From: an uncultured Algibacter sp.
GTDB lineage: Bacteria; Bacteroidota; Bacteroidia; Flavobacteriales; Flavobacteriaceae
DNA length: 64,000 bases
Assembly (NCBI GenBank): GCA_947502405.1
Contig: CANMZT010000009.1
Location: 1-64,000 of the forward strand
Direction: 5' to 3'
The notes beneath the pieces were generated by a model. The model saw nothing but the letters and a program-made list of their open reading frames with translations. It had not been told where the DNA came from and did no database searches. The position numbers and the translations under genes are program-made. Each line of letters opens with the position of its first letter. Position 1 is the first letter of the stretch. Below, one piece after another: positions 26,136-35,638 of the stretch.

Positions 26136-27764
26136 ATGAATTTTAAAATAAAGCTTGCAAGAACACTTGTTTTGTCTTTATTCTTTATTCTATTTTCTTT
26201 TTTCTCATTTGCACAAGTTTCCTCAACTATAGATTCAACTTCAATAAAAATTGGTGAGCAAATTACTTACCATATTCAAGTCGAAGCGGATACAACCGAT
26301 TTGGTGGTTTTTCCTGAAGGACAAACATTTCTGCCATTAGAAATGATTGAATCCTATGATATTGATACACTAAAAAATAAAGACAAGTTTAGCCTTATAA
26401 AAAAATACGGATTAACGCAGTTTGATTCTGGAGGGTATACCATTCCAAGACAAAAAATTATTATTGGAGATAAAACGTTTTTTACGGATTCTTTAAAAGT
26501 TGAAGTTAATAACGTAGTAGTAGATACAACTAAGGGGCTTTACGATATAAAACCTATTATTGCAGTTAATAAAAAAGGCAGTGATTGGTGGAAATATGTA
26601 TTACTTACGTTACTTGTTATTGGTATAATAGCCTTTTTATTATACTGGTTTATTTGGAGGAAAAAACCATTAACCGAGGAAGAGGAAATAGCATTATTAC
26701 CACCTTATGATAGAGCTAAACTAGCTTTAAAGAAGTTAGATGAAAGTCCGTATTTAGAAAATGAAAATTTAAAAGGGTACTATTCTGAACTTACATTTAT
26801 TATCAGAAAATATCTTGATGAAAAAGTATACGATAAGGCTCTTGAAAGTACCACGGATGAATTAATAACAAGATTAAACTTGCTTAAAGAAGGTAATCAA
26901 GTAGATTTAAGTAAAGAAGATATTAAGAATTTAGAAAGTATTTTAAAGCGTGCCGATTTAGTAAAATTTGCAAAATCTGCTCCAGATGTTGAATTGGCAA
27001 AAATTGATAGAGACACTATTGATGTTGAGATAGATCATGTTAAAGAAGCACTACCTGAACCTACCGAAGAAGAGAAACTCTTAGATGAAGCCTATAGAGA
27101 AGAACAAGAACGAAAAAAGAAACGCAGAAAGGTTTGGTTAACTATAGGTATCAGTGTGTTTTTATTGTTGGCAACAATTACAGGTTTTTCGGTTAAATAT
27201 GGTTTTGATTTTGTAAAAGACACCATCATTGGGCATGATAGTAAAGAGCTGTTGGAAGGCGATTGGGTTACAAGTGAATATGGTTTTCCTCCTATAAGTA
27301 TTTCAACACCTAAAGTTTTAAAACGTTTTGAGTTACCTGTGCCAGATGAAATGAAGTCGCAAGTAAGTATGTCGTCGTTTATCTATGGATCATTATTGGA
27401 ATCTTTTAGCGTCATGGTAAACACGTCAACTTACAAGAACTTAGGTGATAATGAAATTGATATTCAGCAAACATCAGAAGGCAGTATAAAAGCCATGGAG
27501 CAACAAGGTGCACAGGATATTGTCGTTTTAAGGGATAAGTTTACAACGCCCAATGGAGCCGAAGGTCTAAAGACTTATGGTACACTAAAGGCTAAAAACC
27601 CGATTACTCAAACTGAGCAAGATGGTAATTATATATTATTACAGTTTGCATCTGAGAATATATTGCAGCAAATAATTATCACATCACCTAGAGATGATGT
27701 TTATGCAGAACAGATTGTAGAACGTATTTTAAATTCAGTTGAACTTAAACCAGCAGAAGAATAA
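26136..27764 (+). CDS. Bat-operon membrane protein with BatD-like N terminus and extra C-terminal domain
   Basis: The protein has 542 residues. The chosen ATG (26136) gives a clear signal peptide ending FSFAQ, where an upstream in-frame ATG (26115) would not. An Ig-like/BatD-like extracytoplasmic domain (about 25-145) leads to a membrane helix at about 152-175. A cytoplasmic helical DUF4381-like part includes LPPYDRAKLALKKL and STTDELITRL. A highly charged segment and a second helix at about 335-355 follow, then about 180 residues outside with PsbP/DUF1795-like character (FTTPNGAEGLKTYGTL). The stop and the batA start overlap as TAATG. The function is structural or unknown within the Bat complex. 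Confidence 0.8.
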   Translation: MNFKIKLARTLVLSLFFILFSFFSFAQVSSTIDSTSIKIGEQITYHIQVEADTTDLVVFPEGQTFLPLEMIESYDIDTLKNKDKFSLIKKYGLTQFDSGGYTIPRQKIIIGDKTFFTDSLKVEVNNVVVDTTKGLYDIKPIIAVNKKGSDWWKYVLLTLLVIGIIAFLLYWFIWRKKPLTEEEEIALLPPYDRAKLALKKLDESPYLENENLKGYYSELTFIIRKYLDEKVYDKALESTTDELITRLNLLKEGNQVDLSKEDIKNLESILKRADLVKFAKSAPDVELAKIDRDTIDVEIDHVKEALPEPTEEEKLLDEAYREEQERKKKRRKVWLTIGISVFLLLATITGFSVKYGFDFVKDTIIGHDSKELLEGDWVTSEYGFPPISISTPKVLKRFELPVPDEMKSQVSMSSFIYGSLLESFSVMVNTSTYKNLGDNEIDIQQTSEGSIKAMEQQGAQDIVVLRDKFTTPNGAEGLKTYGTLKAKNPITQTEQDGNYILLQFASENILQQIIITSPRDDVYAEQIVERILNSVELKPAEE

Positions 27765-28768
27765 TGTTTGAAGGCATCGAATTTGTAAATAAAGAGTTTT
27801 TCTGGTTGCTGTTAGTGCTTCCATTGGCTGTGCTTTGGTATATTTTTAAAAATAAAAAACAAACAGCAGAGCTTAAAATATCAAGTCTTAAAGGTTTTAA
27901 GATTACAAGTTCTTGGTTGCCAAAACTAAGGCATCTATTGTTTTTATTGCGTTTAACAGCCTTAGCTTTATTAATTTCTGCTTTGGCAAGACCACAATCT
28001 GTAGATGTCTCTACAAAAACAAAAACAACACGTGGAATTGATATTGTTATGGCTATTGATGTTTCGGCAAGTATGCTGGCTAAAGATTTATCACCAAATA
28101 GACTAGAAGCATTAAAAAAGGTAGCATCAGAATTTATTAAAGGAAGACCAAATGACCGTATCGGGCTTGTTGAATATGCAGGAGAGAGTTATACAAAAAC
28201 ACCAATAACTAGTGACAAAGCCATTGTGTTGCGCTCTTTAAAAAGTATAAGATATAATACAATAATTGAAGGTGGAACAGCCATAGGTATGGGTTTAGCT
28301 ACCTCAGTAAATAGATTAAAAGATAGTAAAGCTAACAGTAAAGTTATTATTTTATTAACTGATGGTGTAAACAACTCAGGCTTTATAGATCCTAAAATTG
28401 CGAGTGAGTTAGCTGTGGAATATGGTATAAAAACATATACTATTGGTTTAGGAACTAACGGAATGGCATTATCTCCTGTTGCTATTTTGCCTAACGGAAA
28501 TTTCCAATATGGTAGAATTCAAGTAGAGATAGATGAAGAGTTGTTAAAGGAGATAGCAGAAGTAACAGGCGGAAAGTATTTTAGAGCCACAAACAATAAA
28601 AAGCTTGAAGAGATTTATGAAGAAATAAATAAGCTTGAGAAAACAGAAATAGAAGAATTTAAATATTATAATTACGAAGAAAAGTATCGTCCATTAGTCA
28701 TTCTAGCAGGCCTTTTATTGCTTATAGAATTACTATTGCGTTATACTGTTTTTAGGAGTTTTGTATAG
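27764..28768 (+). CDS. batA: BatA, von Willebrand factor A membrane protein
   Basis: The protein has 334 residues. Two N-terminal membrane helices (about 12-28 and 58-77) are followed by a VWA domain with MIDAS motif AIDVSASM at about 96-103 and LLTDGVNNSG, and a C-terminal helix near the end (LVILAGLLLLIELLLRY). Bat proteins form an inner-membrane complex with VWA and TPR domains facing the periplasm. They were linked to aerotolerance in Bacteroides. The start overlaps the stop of the previous gene by one base, so translation is coupled. A 106-nt gap with a short repeat precedes batB. Confidence 0.93.
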   Translation: MFEGIEFVNKEFFWLLLVLPLAVLWYIFKNKKQTAELKISSLKGFKITSSWLPKLRHLLFLLRLTALALLISALARPQSVDVSTKTKTTRGIDIVMAIDVSASMLAKDLSPNRLEALKKVASEFIKGRPNDRIGLVEYAGESYTKTPITSDKAIVLRSLKSIRYNTIIEGGTAIGMGLATSVNRLKDSKANSKVIILLTDGVNNSGFIDPKIASELAVEYGIKTYTIGLGTNGMALSPVAILPNGNFQYGRIQVEIDEELLKEIAEVTGGKYFRATNNKKLEEIYEEINKLEKTEIEEFKYYNYEEKYRPLVILAGLLLLIELLLRYTVFRSFV

Positions 28769-28778
28769 TAGTTTTTTT

Positions 28779-28802
28779 GTCACTTCCGCGAAGGCGGAAA
28801 CC
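28779..28802. repeat. Short GTCAC-TTCCGCGAAGGCGGAAACC repeat in the batA-batB gap
   Basis: TTCCGCGAAGGCGGAA is a near-palindrome preceded by GTCAC. It matches the common intergenic pattern (TCATTCC-CGCGAA-GGCGGGAATC type). It lies just after the batA stop and may form a small hairpin in the operon mRNA. Confidence 0.6.
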
Positions 28803-28874
28803 TTAAAATAAAAATATTAGTGAAATTCGTGGTAAAGCAGCTAAGTAAATCCGCGACAAACAACTAAACAATTA

Positions 28875-29912
28875 ATGTATCAATTAGAAGAAAAAATATG
28901 GTTTTGGGTATTAGGGGTTATTCCGTTAATAATCCTACTCTTCTCTTTACTCCAGTTTTGGAGATACAGAACACAGAAAAAGTTTGCAGATGCACCACTC
29001 TTGAAACGATTGAGTCCAAACCGATCCGTATTTAAATCAATTTTAAAAGTTATAGTTTTATGTTTAGCATTCTTTTGTTTAGCTATAGCTTTGGTTAACC
29101 CTAAAATTGGTACAAAACTTGAAACTGTAAAACGCGAAGGTGTAGATATTGTTTTTGCTGTTGATGTTTCAAAAAGTATGCTTGCTGAAGATATCGCACC
29201 CAACCGATTGGATAAATCTAAGCAATTAGTAACGCAAATAATCAATAATTTAGCTAGTGATCGTGTTGGAATTATCGCTTACGCAGGAAAAGCTTTTCCG
29301 CAATTACCAATAACAACAGATTATGCATCAGCAAAAATGTTTTTGCAGAGTATGAATACTGATATGTTATCATCACAAGGTACAGCAATAAACGAAGCTA
29401 TTAAATTAGCCAGCACCTATTTTGATGATGAAGAGCAAACCAATCGTGTGCTTATTATAATATCAGATGGTGAAGACCATAGCGAACAGGCCGCAGTAGT
29501 TGCAGAAGAAGCTAGTGAAGAAGGTATTAGAATATTTACTATTGGGGTTGGCGATGTAAAAGGAGGCCCAATTCCTATAAAACGTAATGGTATAGTTTTA
29601 AATTATAAAAAAGATAGTCAAGGTGAGACCGTTATCACAAAGCTAAATGAGGAAACCCTTCAAAATATAGCATCAGAGGCCAATGGAGCCTACATTAATG
29701 GAAAAAGCACAAAAGATGTGGTTGCCAATATTCGTGAGATTTTAAATGCCATGGATAAAACGGAGTTTGAAGCCAAAGAGTTTGCCGATTTTAAAGATCA
29801 GTTTCAATGGTTTTTAGGATTTGGTATTTTCTTTTTACTTATTGATATTTTTCTTTTAGAAAGAAAAACATCATGGTTAAAAAAATTAAATTTATTTAAT
29901 GAAAATCTATAA
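28875..29912 (+). CDS. batB: BatB, von Willebrand factor A membrane protein
   Basis: The protein has 345 residues. It repeats the BatA plan: N-terminal helices at about 10-26 and 58-75, VWA domain with AVDVSKSM at about 94-101 and IIISDGEDHSEQA, and a C-terminal helix (WFLGFGIFFLLIDIFLLE). BatA and BatB are paralogues that work together in the membrane. The LASDRVGIIAYAGKAFPQLP stretch is typical of the BatB branch. Followed after 67 nt by batC. Confidence 0.94.
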   Translation: MYQLEEKIWFWVLGVIPLIILLFSLLQFWRYRTQKKFADAPLLKRLSPNRSVFKSILKVIVLCLAFFCLAIALVNPKIGTKLETVKREGVDIVFAVDVSKSMLAEDIAPNRLDKSKQLVTQIINNLASDRVGIIAYAGKAFPQLPITTDYASAKMFLQSMNTDMLSSQGTAINEAIKLASTYFDDEEQTNRVLIIISDGEDHSEQAAVVAEEASEEGIRIFTIGVGDVKGGPIPIKRNGIVLNYKKDSQGETVITKLNEETLQNIASEANGAYINGKSTKDVVANIREILNAMDKTEFEAKEFADFKDQFQWFLGFGIFFLLIDIFLLERKTSWLKKLNLFNENL

Positions 29913-29979
29913 AATTTAAACTTTTATAAATTTTTTAACGAACCCAAAGCAAAGGGTTTTATAATTTAGAATAAAAAAA

Positions 29980-30846
29980 ATGAAAATTTTAGTAGCTATA
30001 ACATTAGTTTTTGCTTCGCTTTTTTCTTTCTCTCAAGAAGAAGATAAAGCACAATTATTAGCTGCCAAAAAAGCTAATAACTTTGTGTACGAAGGTAATG
30101 AGTTAGTTAAAGACGAGGATTTTGTATCTGCAGAAATGGAATATAGAAAAGCTATTTCAGAACAATCAACCACAGTAGCAGGAGTATATAATCTAGGGAC
30201 AACTTATTTTAAAAGTGGCAATTTAGACGAAGCACTTTATCGTCTTGAACAAGCAACAGAAGCGGCCAATTCAAAACTAGAAAAACATAAAGCATTCCAT
30301 AATATTGGAAATATTTTAATGCAAAATAAAAAATGTAAAGAAGCTGTTGAAGTTTATAAAAATGCATTAAGAAATAACCCCTCAGATGATGAAACACGTT
30401 ATAATTTAGCAGTGGCCAAAGAGTGCGCTAAAAAACAAGAAGAGGAGGACGATAAGAATAAAGACGATAAAAACGACGACCAAGAAAATCAGGACGAGAA
30501 TAAGGAGAATCAAGATAATAAAGAAAACAATAAAGACGAAGACAAAGAGGGCGAAGACAAAGAGGATAAAAAAGATAATCAGGACGAAGGCGATCAAGAC
30601 AAAAAGGATGGCGAGGATAAAGAAGATGAAGAAGGAAAACCTAAAGATGAAGAAAAGGATAAAGGAAAAGGTGATGAAGACAAGAAAAAAGAGCAAGAAA
30701 AACCTAAGCCTCAACCCGGTCAATTATCTCCTCAGCAAATAAAGAATTTGTTAGAAGCTATGAATAATCAAGAGCAAAAAGTTCAAGAAAAGATGAATGC
30801 TGAAAAACAAAAAGGCGTAAAAGTAAAAACTGAAAAAGATTGGTAG
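29980..30846 (+). CDS. batC: BatC, periplasmic TPR protein with highly charged tail
   Basis: The protein has 288 residues. It has a signal peptide ending FSFSQ, three to four TPR units at about 30-140 (VYNLGTTYFKSGNLDEALYR is one), then about 100 residues made almost wholly of D, E, K, N and Q (about 148-250). A final segment reads PGQLSPQQIKNLLEAMNNQE, the usual BatC end. BatC is a scaffold that binds the VWA proteins. The charged run is low complexity but in frame with normal codon use, so it is real; the antisense ORF over it is spurious. Confidence 0.92.
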   Translation: MKILVAITLVFASLFSFSQEEDKAQLLAAKKANNFVYEGNELVKDEDFVSAEMEYRKAISEQSTTVAGVYNLGTTYFKSGNLDEALYRLEQATEAANSKLEKHKAFHNIGNILMQNKKCKEAVEVYKNALRNNPSDDETRYNLAVAKECAKKQEEEDDKNKDDKNDDQENQDENKENQDNKENNKDEDKEGEDKEDKKDNQDEGDQDKKDGEDKEDEEGKPKDEEKDKGKGDEDKKKEQEKPKPQPGQLSPQQIKNLLEAMNNQEQKVQEKMNAEKQKGVKVKTEKDW

Positions 30847-30877
30847 ATTAGAAAGCAGAAGTAAAATAAAGCTTTAA

Positions 30878-30904
30878 TGTCATGCTGAGCGCAGTCGAAG
30901 CATC
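30878..30904. repeat. Short GTCATGCTGAGCGCAGTCGA repeat in the batC-batD gap
   Basis: GTCATGCTGAGCGCAGTCGA followed by AGCATC is the well-known GTCATGCTGAGC...GTCGAAGCATC intergenic repeat pattern. It fills most of the 67-nt gap between batC and batD. Its inverted ends (ATGCT and AGCAT) allow a small hairpin. Confidence 0.75.
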
Positions 30905-30913
30905 CTAAAAAAA

Positions 30914-32689
30914 ATGAACTCTAAAAAGCACATAACCACTATATTATTTCTCTTTGTAGCAATTTTTGCTTCAGCACAAGTAAAGTTTGATGCAAAAGTG
31001 AGCAAAAATAGGCTTGGAGTAAACGAACGTTTGCGTGTTGATTTTGTTATGAATCAAGATGGTGACAATTTCAACCCACCTAGTTTTTCTGGATTTACTG
31101 TAGTTGGTGGTCCTAATCAATCTGTGAGTAATTCATGGATAAATGGTAAACGTTCCTTCAAAAAAACTTACACGTACTTTTTAGCACCAAAAAAACGAGG
31201 AAATTTTACAATTTCTCAAGCTACAATTAATATTGATGGAGAAACCTATAAAACAACACCAGTAAAAATACAAGTTACTGCTGCAGTAGATATTCCTAAA
31301 GACCCTAATGATCCAAATTATCTCGCATCTAAGAAAATCCATTTGGTAGCAGAGGTTTCAAAAACTAACCCTTACCTTAATGAAGCCATAACTGTGGTAT
31401 ATAAATTATATGTATCGCCATCAATTGCTGTAGATAATTGGAATGAAATCGATACACCAAGGTATAACGATTTTTGGAGCCAGAATATAAATACACAAGG
31501 GCAAAAAGTTCAAAACGGAAAATTTAAAGGTGAGGACTACCGCTATTTAGTATTAAGAAAAACGGTATTATATCCTCAAAAAACAGGAAAGCTAAATATA
31601 GAACCTTTAACCTTAGATATCTCAATGCGGGTACCTTCCAATAGGCGCGATATTTTTGGAAGTTTACTAATGACTAGGGTTAATAAAACGGTTTCTGCTG
31701 GTAATAAAACAATTAACGTAAAGGCTTTACCAGAGGCAGGAAAGCCAATAGATTTTACTGGAGCTGTGGGTAGTTTTTCACTGGATGTTTCATCTTCAAA
31801 AACAGAACTTGATGCTAACGAATCCCTCCAAGTAAAAGTAAAGGTAAAAGGAGATGGGAACTTAAAACTCTTTAAGTTGCCTAAGATATCATTACCAAGT
31901 TCTTTGGAGGTGTATGAGCCAGAACATAAAGAAAACGTGAGAACTAATCTATCAGGTATGCGAGGTGATATTTCCGATACATATACTGTTGTTCCGCAGT
32001 TCAAAGGTAAATATCCTATTCCTAGTATTTCATTTTCTTATTTTGACTTAAATACAGAAAGCTATAAAAGATTATCTTCTAACGAAATTGTAATAAATGT
32101 TTTAAATGGCCCTTCAAATAATTCAGTGTCAACAGAAAACAATTCAGTTTCTAATTCAAATAAACAAGCCGTAGTTTTAAATAGCGATCAATTTGCATTC
32201 ATAAAAACAAAAACTAATTTTTCAGCTATAGAGCCAAACTATTTTTTTAAAACTAAATTATTTTGGAGCCTTTTAATATTGCCATTTTTAGCTATCCCAT
32301 TAGCCATTTTTATTCGTAATAAAAAAGCAACAAGAGACGCTGATGTTTATGGTAACAAAATTAGAAAAGCAAATAAGTTGGCCCGTAAGTATTTAGGTAA
32401 TGCTAAAAAGTCCTTGGGAAAAAAGGAAGCGTTTTATATAGCTTTGGAGAAAGCCTTACACAATTATTTAAAAGCTAAGTTACATATAGAAACGAGCGAT
32501 TTAAGCAAGGATAAAATCAATAAACTACTAAGCGAAAAGGGTGTCGATGATAATGTGATTAAAGATTTTGAAAGTATTTTGGAAAGTTGTGAATTGGCGC
32601 GTTATACTCCTATTGATATAGCAACGATGCAAGAAGATTATGAAAAGGCAGCCAAAACGATTTCTTTAATTGATAAACAAGCACGTTAA
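30914..32689 (+). CDS. batD: BatD, oxygen-tolerance family membrane protein
   Basis: The protein has 591 residues. After a signal peptide (ending IFASAQ) come tandem Ig-like BatD domains (about 22-400) with VNERLRVDFVMNQDG and the SNSWINGKRSFKKTYTYFL pattern. A single membrane helix at about 447-468 and a cytoplasmic helical tail follow. BatD is the large extracytoplasmic subunit of the Bat complex. Its exact role is not established. The stop is one base before the batE ATG. Confidence 0.93.
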   Translation: MNSKKHITTILFLFVAIFASAQVKFDAKVSKNRLGVNERLRVDFVMNQDGDNFNPPSFSGFTVVGGPNQSVSNSWINGKRSFKKTYTYFLAPKKRGNFTISQATINIDGETYKTTPVKIQVTAAVDIPKDPNDPNYLASKKIHLVAEVSKTNPYLNEAITVVYKLYVSPSIAVDNWNEIDTPRYNDFWSQNINTQGQKVQNGKFKGEDYRYLVLRKTVLYPQKTGKLNIEPLTLDISMRVPSNRRDIFGSLLMTRVNKTVSAGNKTINVKALPEAGKPIDFTGAVGSFSLDVSSSKTELDANESLQVKVKVKGDGNLKLFKLPKISLPSSLEVYEPEHKENVRTNLSGMRGDISDTYTVVPQFKGKYPIPSISFSYFDLNTESYKRLSSNEIVINVLNGPSNNSVSTENNSVSNSNKQAVVLNSDQFAFIKTKTNFSAIEPNYFFKTKLFWSLLILPFLAIPLAIFIRNKKATRDADVYGNKIRKANKLARKYLGNAKKSLGKKEAFYIALEKALHNYLKAKLHIETSDLSKDKINKLLSEKGVDDNVIKDFESILESCELARYTPIDIATMQEDYEKAAKTISLIDKQAR

Positions 32690-32690
32690 A

Positions 32691-33455
32691 ATGAAACAGA
32701 TATTTTACATACTATCATTGTTTTTAAGTTTAGGGCTTTTTGCTCAAAATGAAGCGTTGTTTGAAAAGGCAAATGCCTTATATAATGATGGTAAATTTGC
32801 AGAAGCTATTGATAACTATCAAAATATTTTAGATTCAGGTAAGCATTCTGCAGATTTGTATTTTAATATGGCCAATGCGCACTACAAACTCAATAATATT
32901 GCACCAAGTATCTATTATTATGAAAAAGCTTTGTTGCTCAATCCTAACGATTCGGAAATAAAAAATAACATTGCTTTTGCTAGAAACATGACTATTGATG
33001 CTATAGATGTAGTACCAGATGCTGGATTCTCAAAATTGTTAAGTGATACAACTCATAAACTCTCTTTTGATGCCTGGGCAAAAACAGCCATAGTTTTCGT
33101 TTTTTGTTTTGTAGTATTATTTCTGGTGTATTATTTTACGTATTCTACTTTTAGTAAGCGCTTAAGTTTTATAGTTAGCATTACATGTTTAGTAATTGCT
33201 TTTATTGCACTTTTGTTTGCTTTTCATAAGTTTAATCTAGATAAAAAGGATAATCCTGCTATTATTTTCGAGCAAGAGAGTAAGGTAAGAAGTAATCCTA
33301 ATAATAGAAGTGAAGAATCTTTTAGATTACACGAAGGCACAAAAGTTCAAGTTCTTGAAACCTACAACGATTGGAAAAAAATAGAACTTTCTGATGGTAA
33401 GGTGGGTTGGATATCTTCTGCAGACATAAAAATGTTGAAAGAGTTTAAAAGCTAA
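32691..33455 (+). CDS. batE: BatE, TPR and SH3 domain protein
   Basis: The protein has 254 residues. The chosen ATG (32691), one base after batD, begins a signal peptide ending LGLFAQ; a longer in-frame start lies inside batD and lacks this property. TPR units at about 20-95 (LYNDGKFAEAIDNYQ, YYYEKALLLNPNDSEIKN) are followed by two membrane helices (about 130-150 and 158-178). A C-terminal bacterial SH3 domain contains VLETYNDWKKIELSDGKVGW. SH3 domains bind peptidoglycan or partner proteins. Last recognised gene of the Bat operon. Confidence 0.92.
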   Translation: MKQIFYILSLFLSLGLFAQNEALFEKANALYNDGKFAEAIDNYQNILDSGKHSADLYFNMANAHYKLNNIAPSIYYYEKALLLNPNDSEIKNNIAFARNMTIDAIDVVPDAGFSKLLSDTTHKLSFDAWAKTAIVFVFCFVVLFLVYYFTYSTFSKRLSFIVSITCLVIAFIALLFAFHKFNLDKKDNPAIIFEQESKVRSNPNNRSEESFRLHEGTKVQVLETYNDWKKIELSDGKVGWISSADIKMLKEFKS

Positions 33456-33501
33456 AAAAAATATGTTTATATTTATTTCTTACTTTCTAAGATAAATAGA
33501 A

Positions 33502-33813
33502 ATGCTTAAAAACGTATTAGCTTTAATATTATCATCAATTTTTATATTGGTTGTAGTTATGCCTACAGTTATTATTGTATTAGATGATTCTATTGATGTT
33601 TCAATATTTTACAATAATTATGAAGAAGAAAAGGATAAAAGCCAAGAAAAAAATATAGATAAAGATTTTATATCTTCTAAAGATAATACTGCACTTAAAA
33701 TTAATACAAAAACCTTTGAAGAATCAAGTTTGCATTACTATTTTAAAGTGTACCAAAAACCTCATATTAAGCTTTCTTTTCCACCTCCTAAAGTAGAAGC
33801 TTTTATATCTTAA
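33502..33813 (+). CDS. Small membrane-associated hypothetical protein
   Basis: The protein has 103 residues. One N-terminal hydrophobic helix (LALILSSIFILVVVMPTVII) is followed by a polar D/E/K-rich extracytoplasmic part. I do not recognise a family. It lies 46 nt after batE and 69 nt before the SulP gene, on the same strand, and could belong to either transcript. The absence of frame damage and the normal composition support a real gene. Confidence 0.65.
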   Translation: MLKNVLALILSSIFILVVVMPTVIIVLDDSIDVSIFYNNYEEEKDKSQEKNIDKDFISSKDNTALKINTKTFEESSLHYYFKVYQKPHIKLSFPPPKVEAFIS

Positions 33814-33882
33814 AATCTCAAACTTATTTTTATCAATAAAATCAATAGTCTTTTTGGCTATAGATTAAAACTAACTATTTAT

Positions 33883-35472
33883 ATGTTTAAATATTTAAAA
33901 AACGATATTCCAGCTAGTATTGTTGTATTTTTTGTAGCGTTACCATTATGCTTAGGAATTGCTTTAGCAAGTGGGGCGCCTTTATTTTCAGGTCTTATTG
34001 CTGGGATTATTGGCGGAATCGTAGTTGGAGGCTTAAGTGGATCCAATATTGGTGTAAGTGGACCTGCAGCAGGTTTAGCAGCTATTGTTCTTACTGCAAT
34101 TACTGCTTTAGGTGGGTATCAAAATTTTTTAGTAGCTGTAGTATTAGGTGGAGCAATTCAATTATTATTTGGAGTACTTAGGGCTGGTATTATTGGATAT
34201 TACTTTCCATCTTCTGTTATTAAAGGTATGCTAACGGGTATTGGAATCATTATCATTTTAAAACAGATTCCTCACTTTTTCGGAATGGATAGAGACCCAC
34301 AAGGTGATTTTGCATTTCTTCAAGTAGATGGAGAAAACACATTAACAGAACTTTTAAAAGCTATTAACGCGTTAATAAGTGGTAATGTAAGTATGGGGGC
34401 AACTGTAATTGCCATTGTTGCTATGGCAATTCTCATTTTGTGGTCTAATGTTTTATCTAAGAAAGGTAAATTTTTCCAATTAGTACAAGGACCTTTAGTT
34501 GCTGTAGCTGTAGGTATTTTATTTTTCATCTTCACTAAAGATACTTCGCTTAACATTACAAAAGATCACTTAGTATCAGTTCCCGTTCCCGATGATTTAG
34601 ACGGTTTTCTAGGGCAATTTAGTTTTCCAAATTTTGCTGCTATCACAAGAATTGATGTTTGGATAACTGGGTTTACAATAGCTCTAGTAGCATCGTTAGA
34701 AACATTACTTTGTGTTGAAGCAACCGATAAACTAGATCCGCATAAAAACGTAACACCAACAAACCGTGAGTTATTAGCTCAAGGAACTGGAAATATCTTA
34801 TCAGGATTAATAGGGGGCTTACCTATAACACAGGTAATTGTTAGAAGTTCTGCAAATATTCAATCGGGAGGTAGAACAAAGATGTCTGCTATTATACATG
34901 GTTTTCTATTATTAATCTCAGTTATTATTATCCCTAAATTATTGAATATGATACCGCTGTCAGTTTTAGCAGCAGTTCTATTTATTGTTGGATTTAAACT
35001 TGCAAAACCATCCACATTTAAAAAGATGTTTAGTTTGGGTTGGAAACAATGGGTACCATTTATGGTTACTATACTCGGGATTGTTTTTGTTGATTTACTA
35101 TGGGGTATTGGATTAGGACTAGTTGTAGGTATAGTAATCATATTAATAAAGAGTTTCCAAAACTCTCACTTTTTACACAAAGAAGGAGAAGATGTTGATG
35201 ATGGTAAAATAAAAATGACTTTGGCTGAAGAAGTAACTTTTTTTAATAAAGGTGCAATTTTAAAAGAACTAGACAATTTACCTTCAGATTCATTTTTAGA
35301 ATTAGATGTTAGAAAAACACGATATTTAGATAATGATATTATAGAAATCCTTGAAGATTTTGCTTTTAAAGCTAAAGAAAGAAATATTGATATAAGGCTG
35401 GTGTCTGAACGTGGTATTGTAGAAAACCCTGAAAGTTATATAGAATTTTTTAAACTTGCTAAACCTGAATAA
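33883..35472 (+). CDS. SulP-family anion/bicarbonate transporter with STAS domain
   Basis: The protein has 529 residues. It starts FKYLKNDIPASIVVFFVALP and LCLGIALASGAP, the usual SulP entry. About 10-12 membrane helices follow, with the signature GLSGSNIGVSGPAAGL and a conserved segment LETLLCVEATDKLDPHK. A C-terminal cytoplasmic STAS domain covers about 450-529 (SFLELDVRKTRYLDNDIIEI). With the beta-carbonic anhydrase gene downstream, the likely substrate is bicarbonate (BicA-like import), though sulfate cannot be excluded. The remnant of a second SulP gene lies just after it. Confidence 0.93.
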   Translation: MFKYLKNDIPASIVVFFVALPLCLGIALASGAPLFSGLIAGIIGGIVVGGLSGSNIGVSGPAAGLAAIVLTAITALGGYQNFLVAVVLGGAIQLLFGVLRAGIIGYYFPSSVIKGMLTGIGIIIILKQIPHFFGMDRDPQGDFAFLQVDGENTLTELLKAINALISGNVSMGATVIAIVAMAILILWSNVLSKKGKFFQLVQGPLVAVAVGILFFIFTKDTSLNITKDHLVSVPVPDDLDGFLGQFSFPNFAAITRIDVWITGFTIALVASLETLLCVEATDKLDPHKNVTPTNRELLAQGTGNILSGLIGGLPITQVIVRSSANIQSGGRTKMSAIIHGFLLLISVIIIPKLLNMIPLSVLAAVLFIVGFKLAKPSTFKKMFSLGWKQWVPFMVTILGIVFVDLLWGIGLGLVVGIVIILIKSFQNSHFLHKEGEDVDDGKIKMTLAEEVTFFNKGAILKELDNLPSDSFLELDVRKTRYLDNDIIEILEDFAFKAKERNIDIRLVSERGIVENPESYIEFFKLAKPE

Positions 35473-35481
35473 TCAATCATT

Positions 35482-35638
35482 TTGAAAAACATATTTTCTA
35501 ACATAAAAGGTGATGCATTTATCGCTAGGTCTAGTATTTGGTGTTTTTCCTGGATTTGGACTGGTAGCAGGATTGTATGGTGCGATTTTTATTAGCTTTT
35601 TTGCAGCACTTTTTGGAGAAACAAATACTCTGATTTAG
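35482..35638 (+). pseudogene. Remnant of a second SulP transporter gene
   Basis: TTG at 35482 opens the typical SulP start KNIFSNIKGD. The frame then shifts, and from about 35513 another frame reads LGLVFGVFPGFGLVAGLYGA, then IFISFFAALFGETNTLI and a TAG at 35636-35638. This matches the first one or two helices of a SulP protein (the ALAFGV...GLYGAI...FFAALFGGTNT pattern) but not the intact gene beside it. The rest of the gene is missing. A further in-frame stretch to about 35724 (DLAPEAQIFDNFYSCISRIR) may be another fragment of unknown origin. Confidence 0.75.

Noticed and set aside
30406-30723. Antisense ORF of 105 codons rich in Phe and Leu
   Set aside because: It is the complement of the D/E/K-rich tail of BatC; the hydrophobic look follows from the opposite codons.
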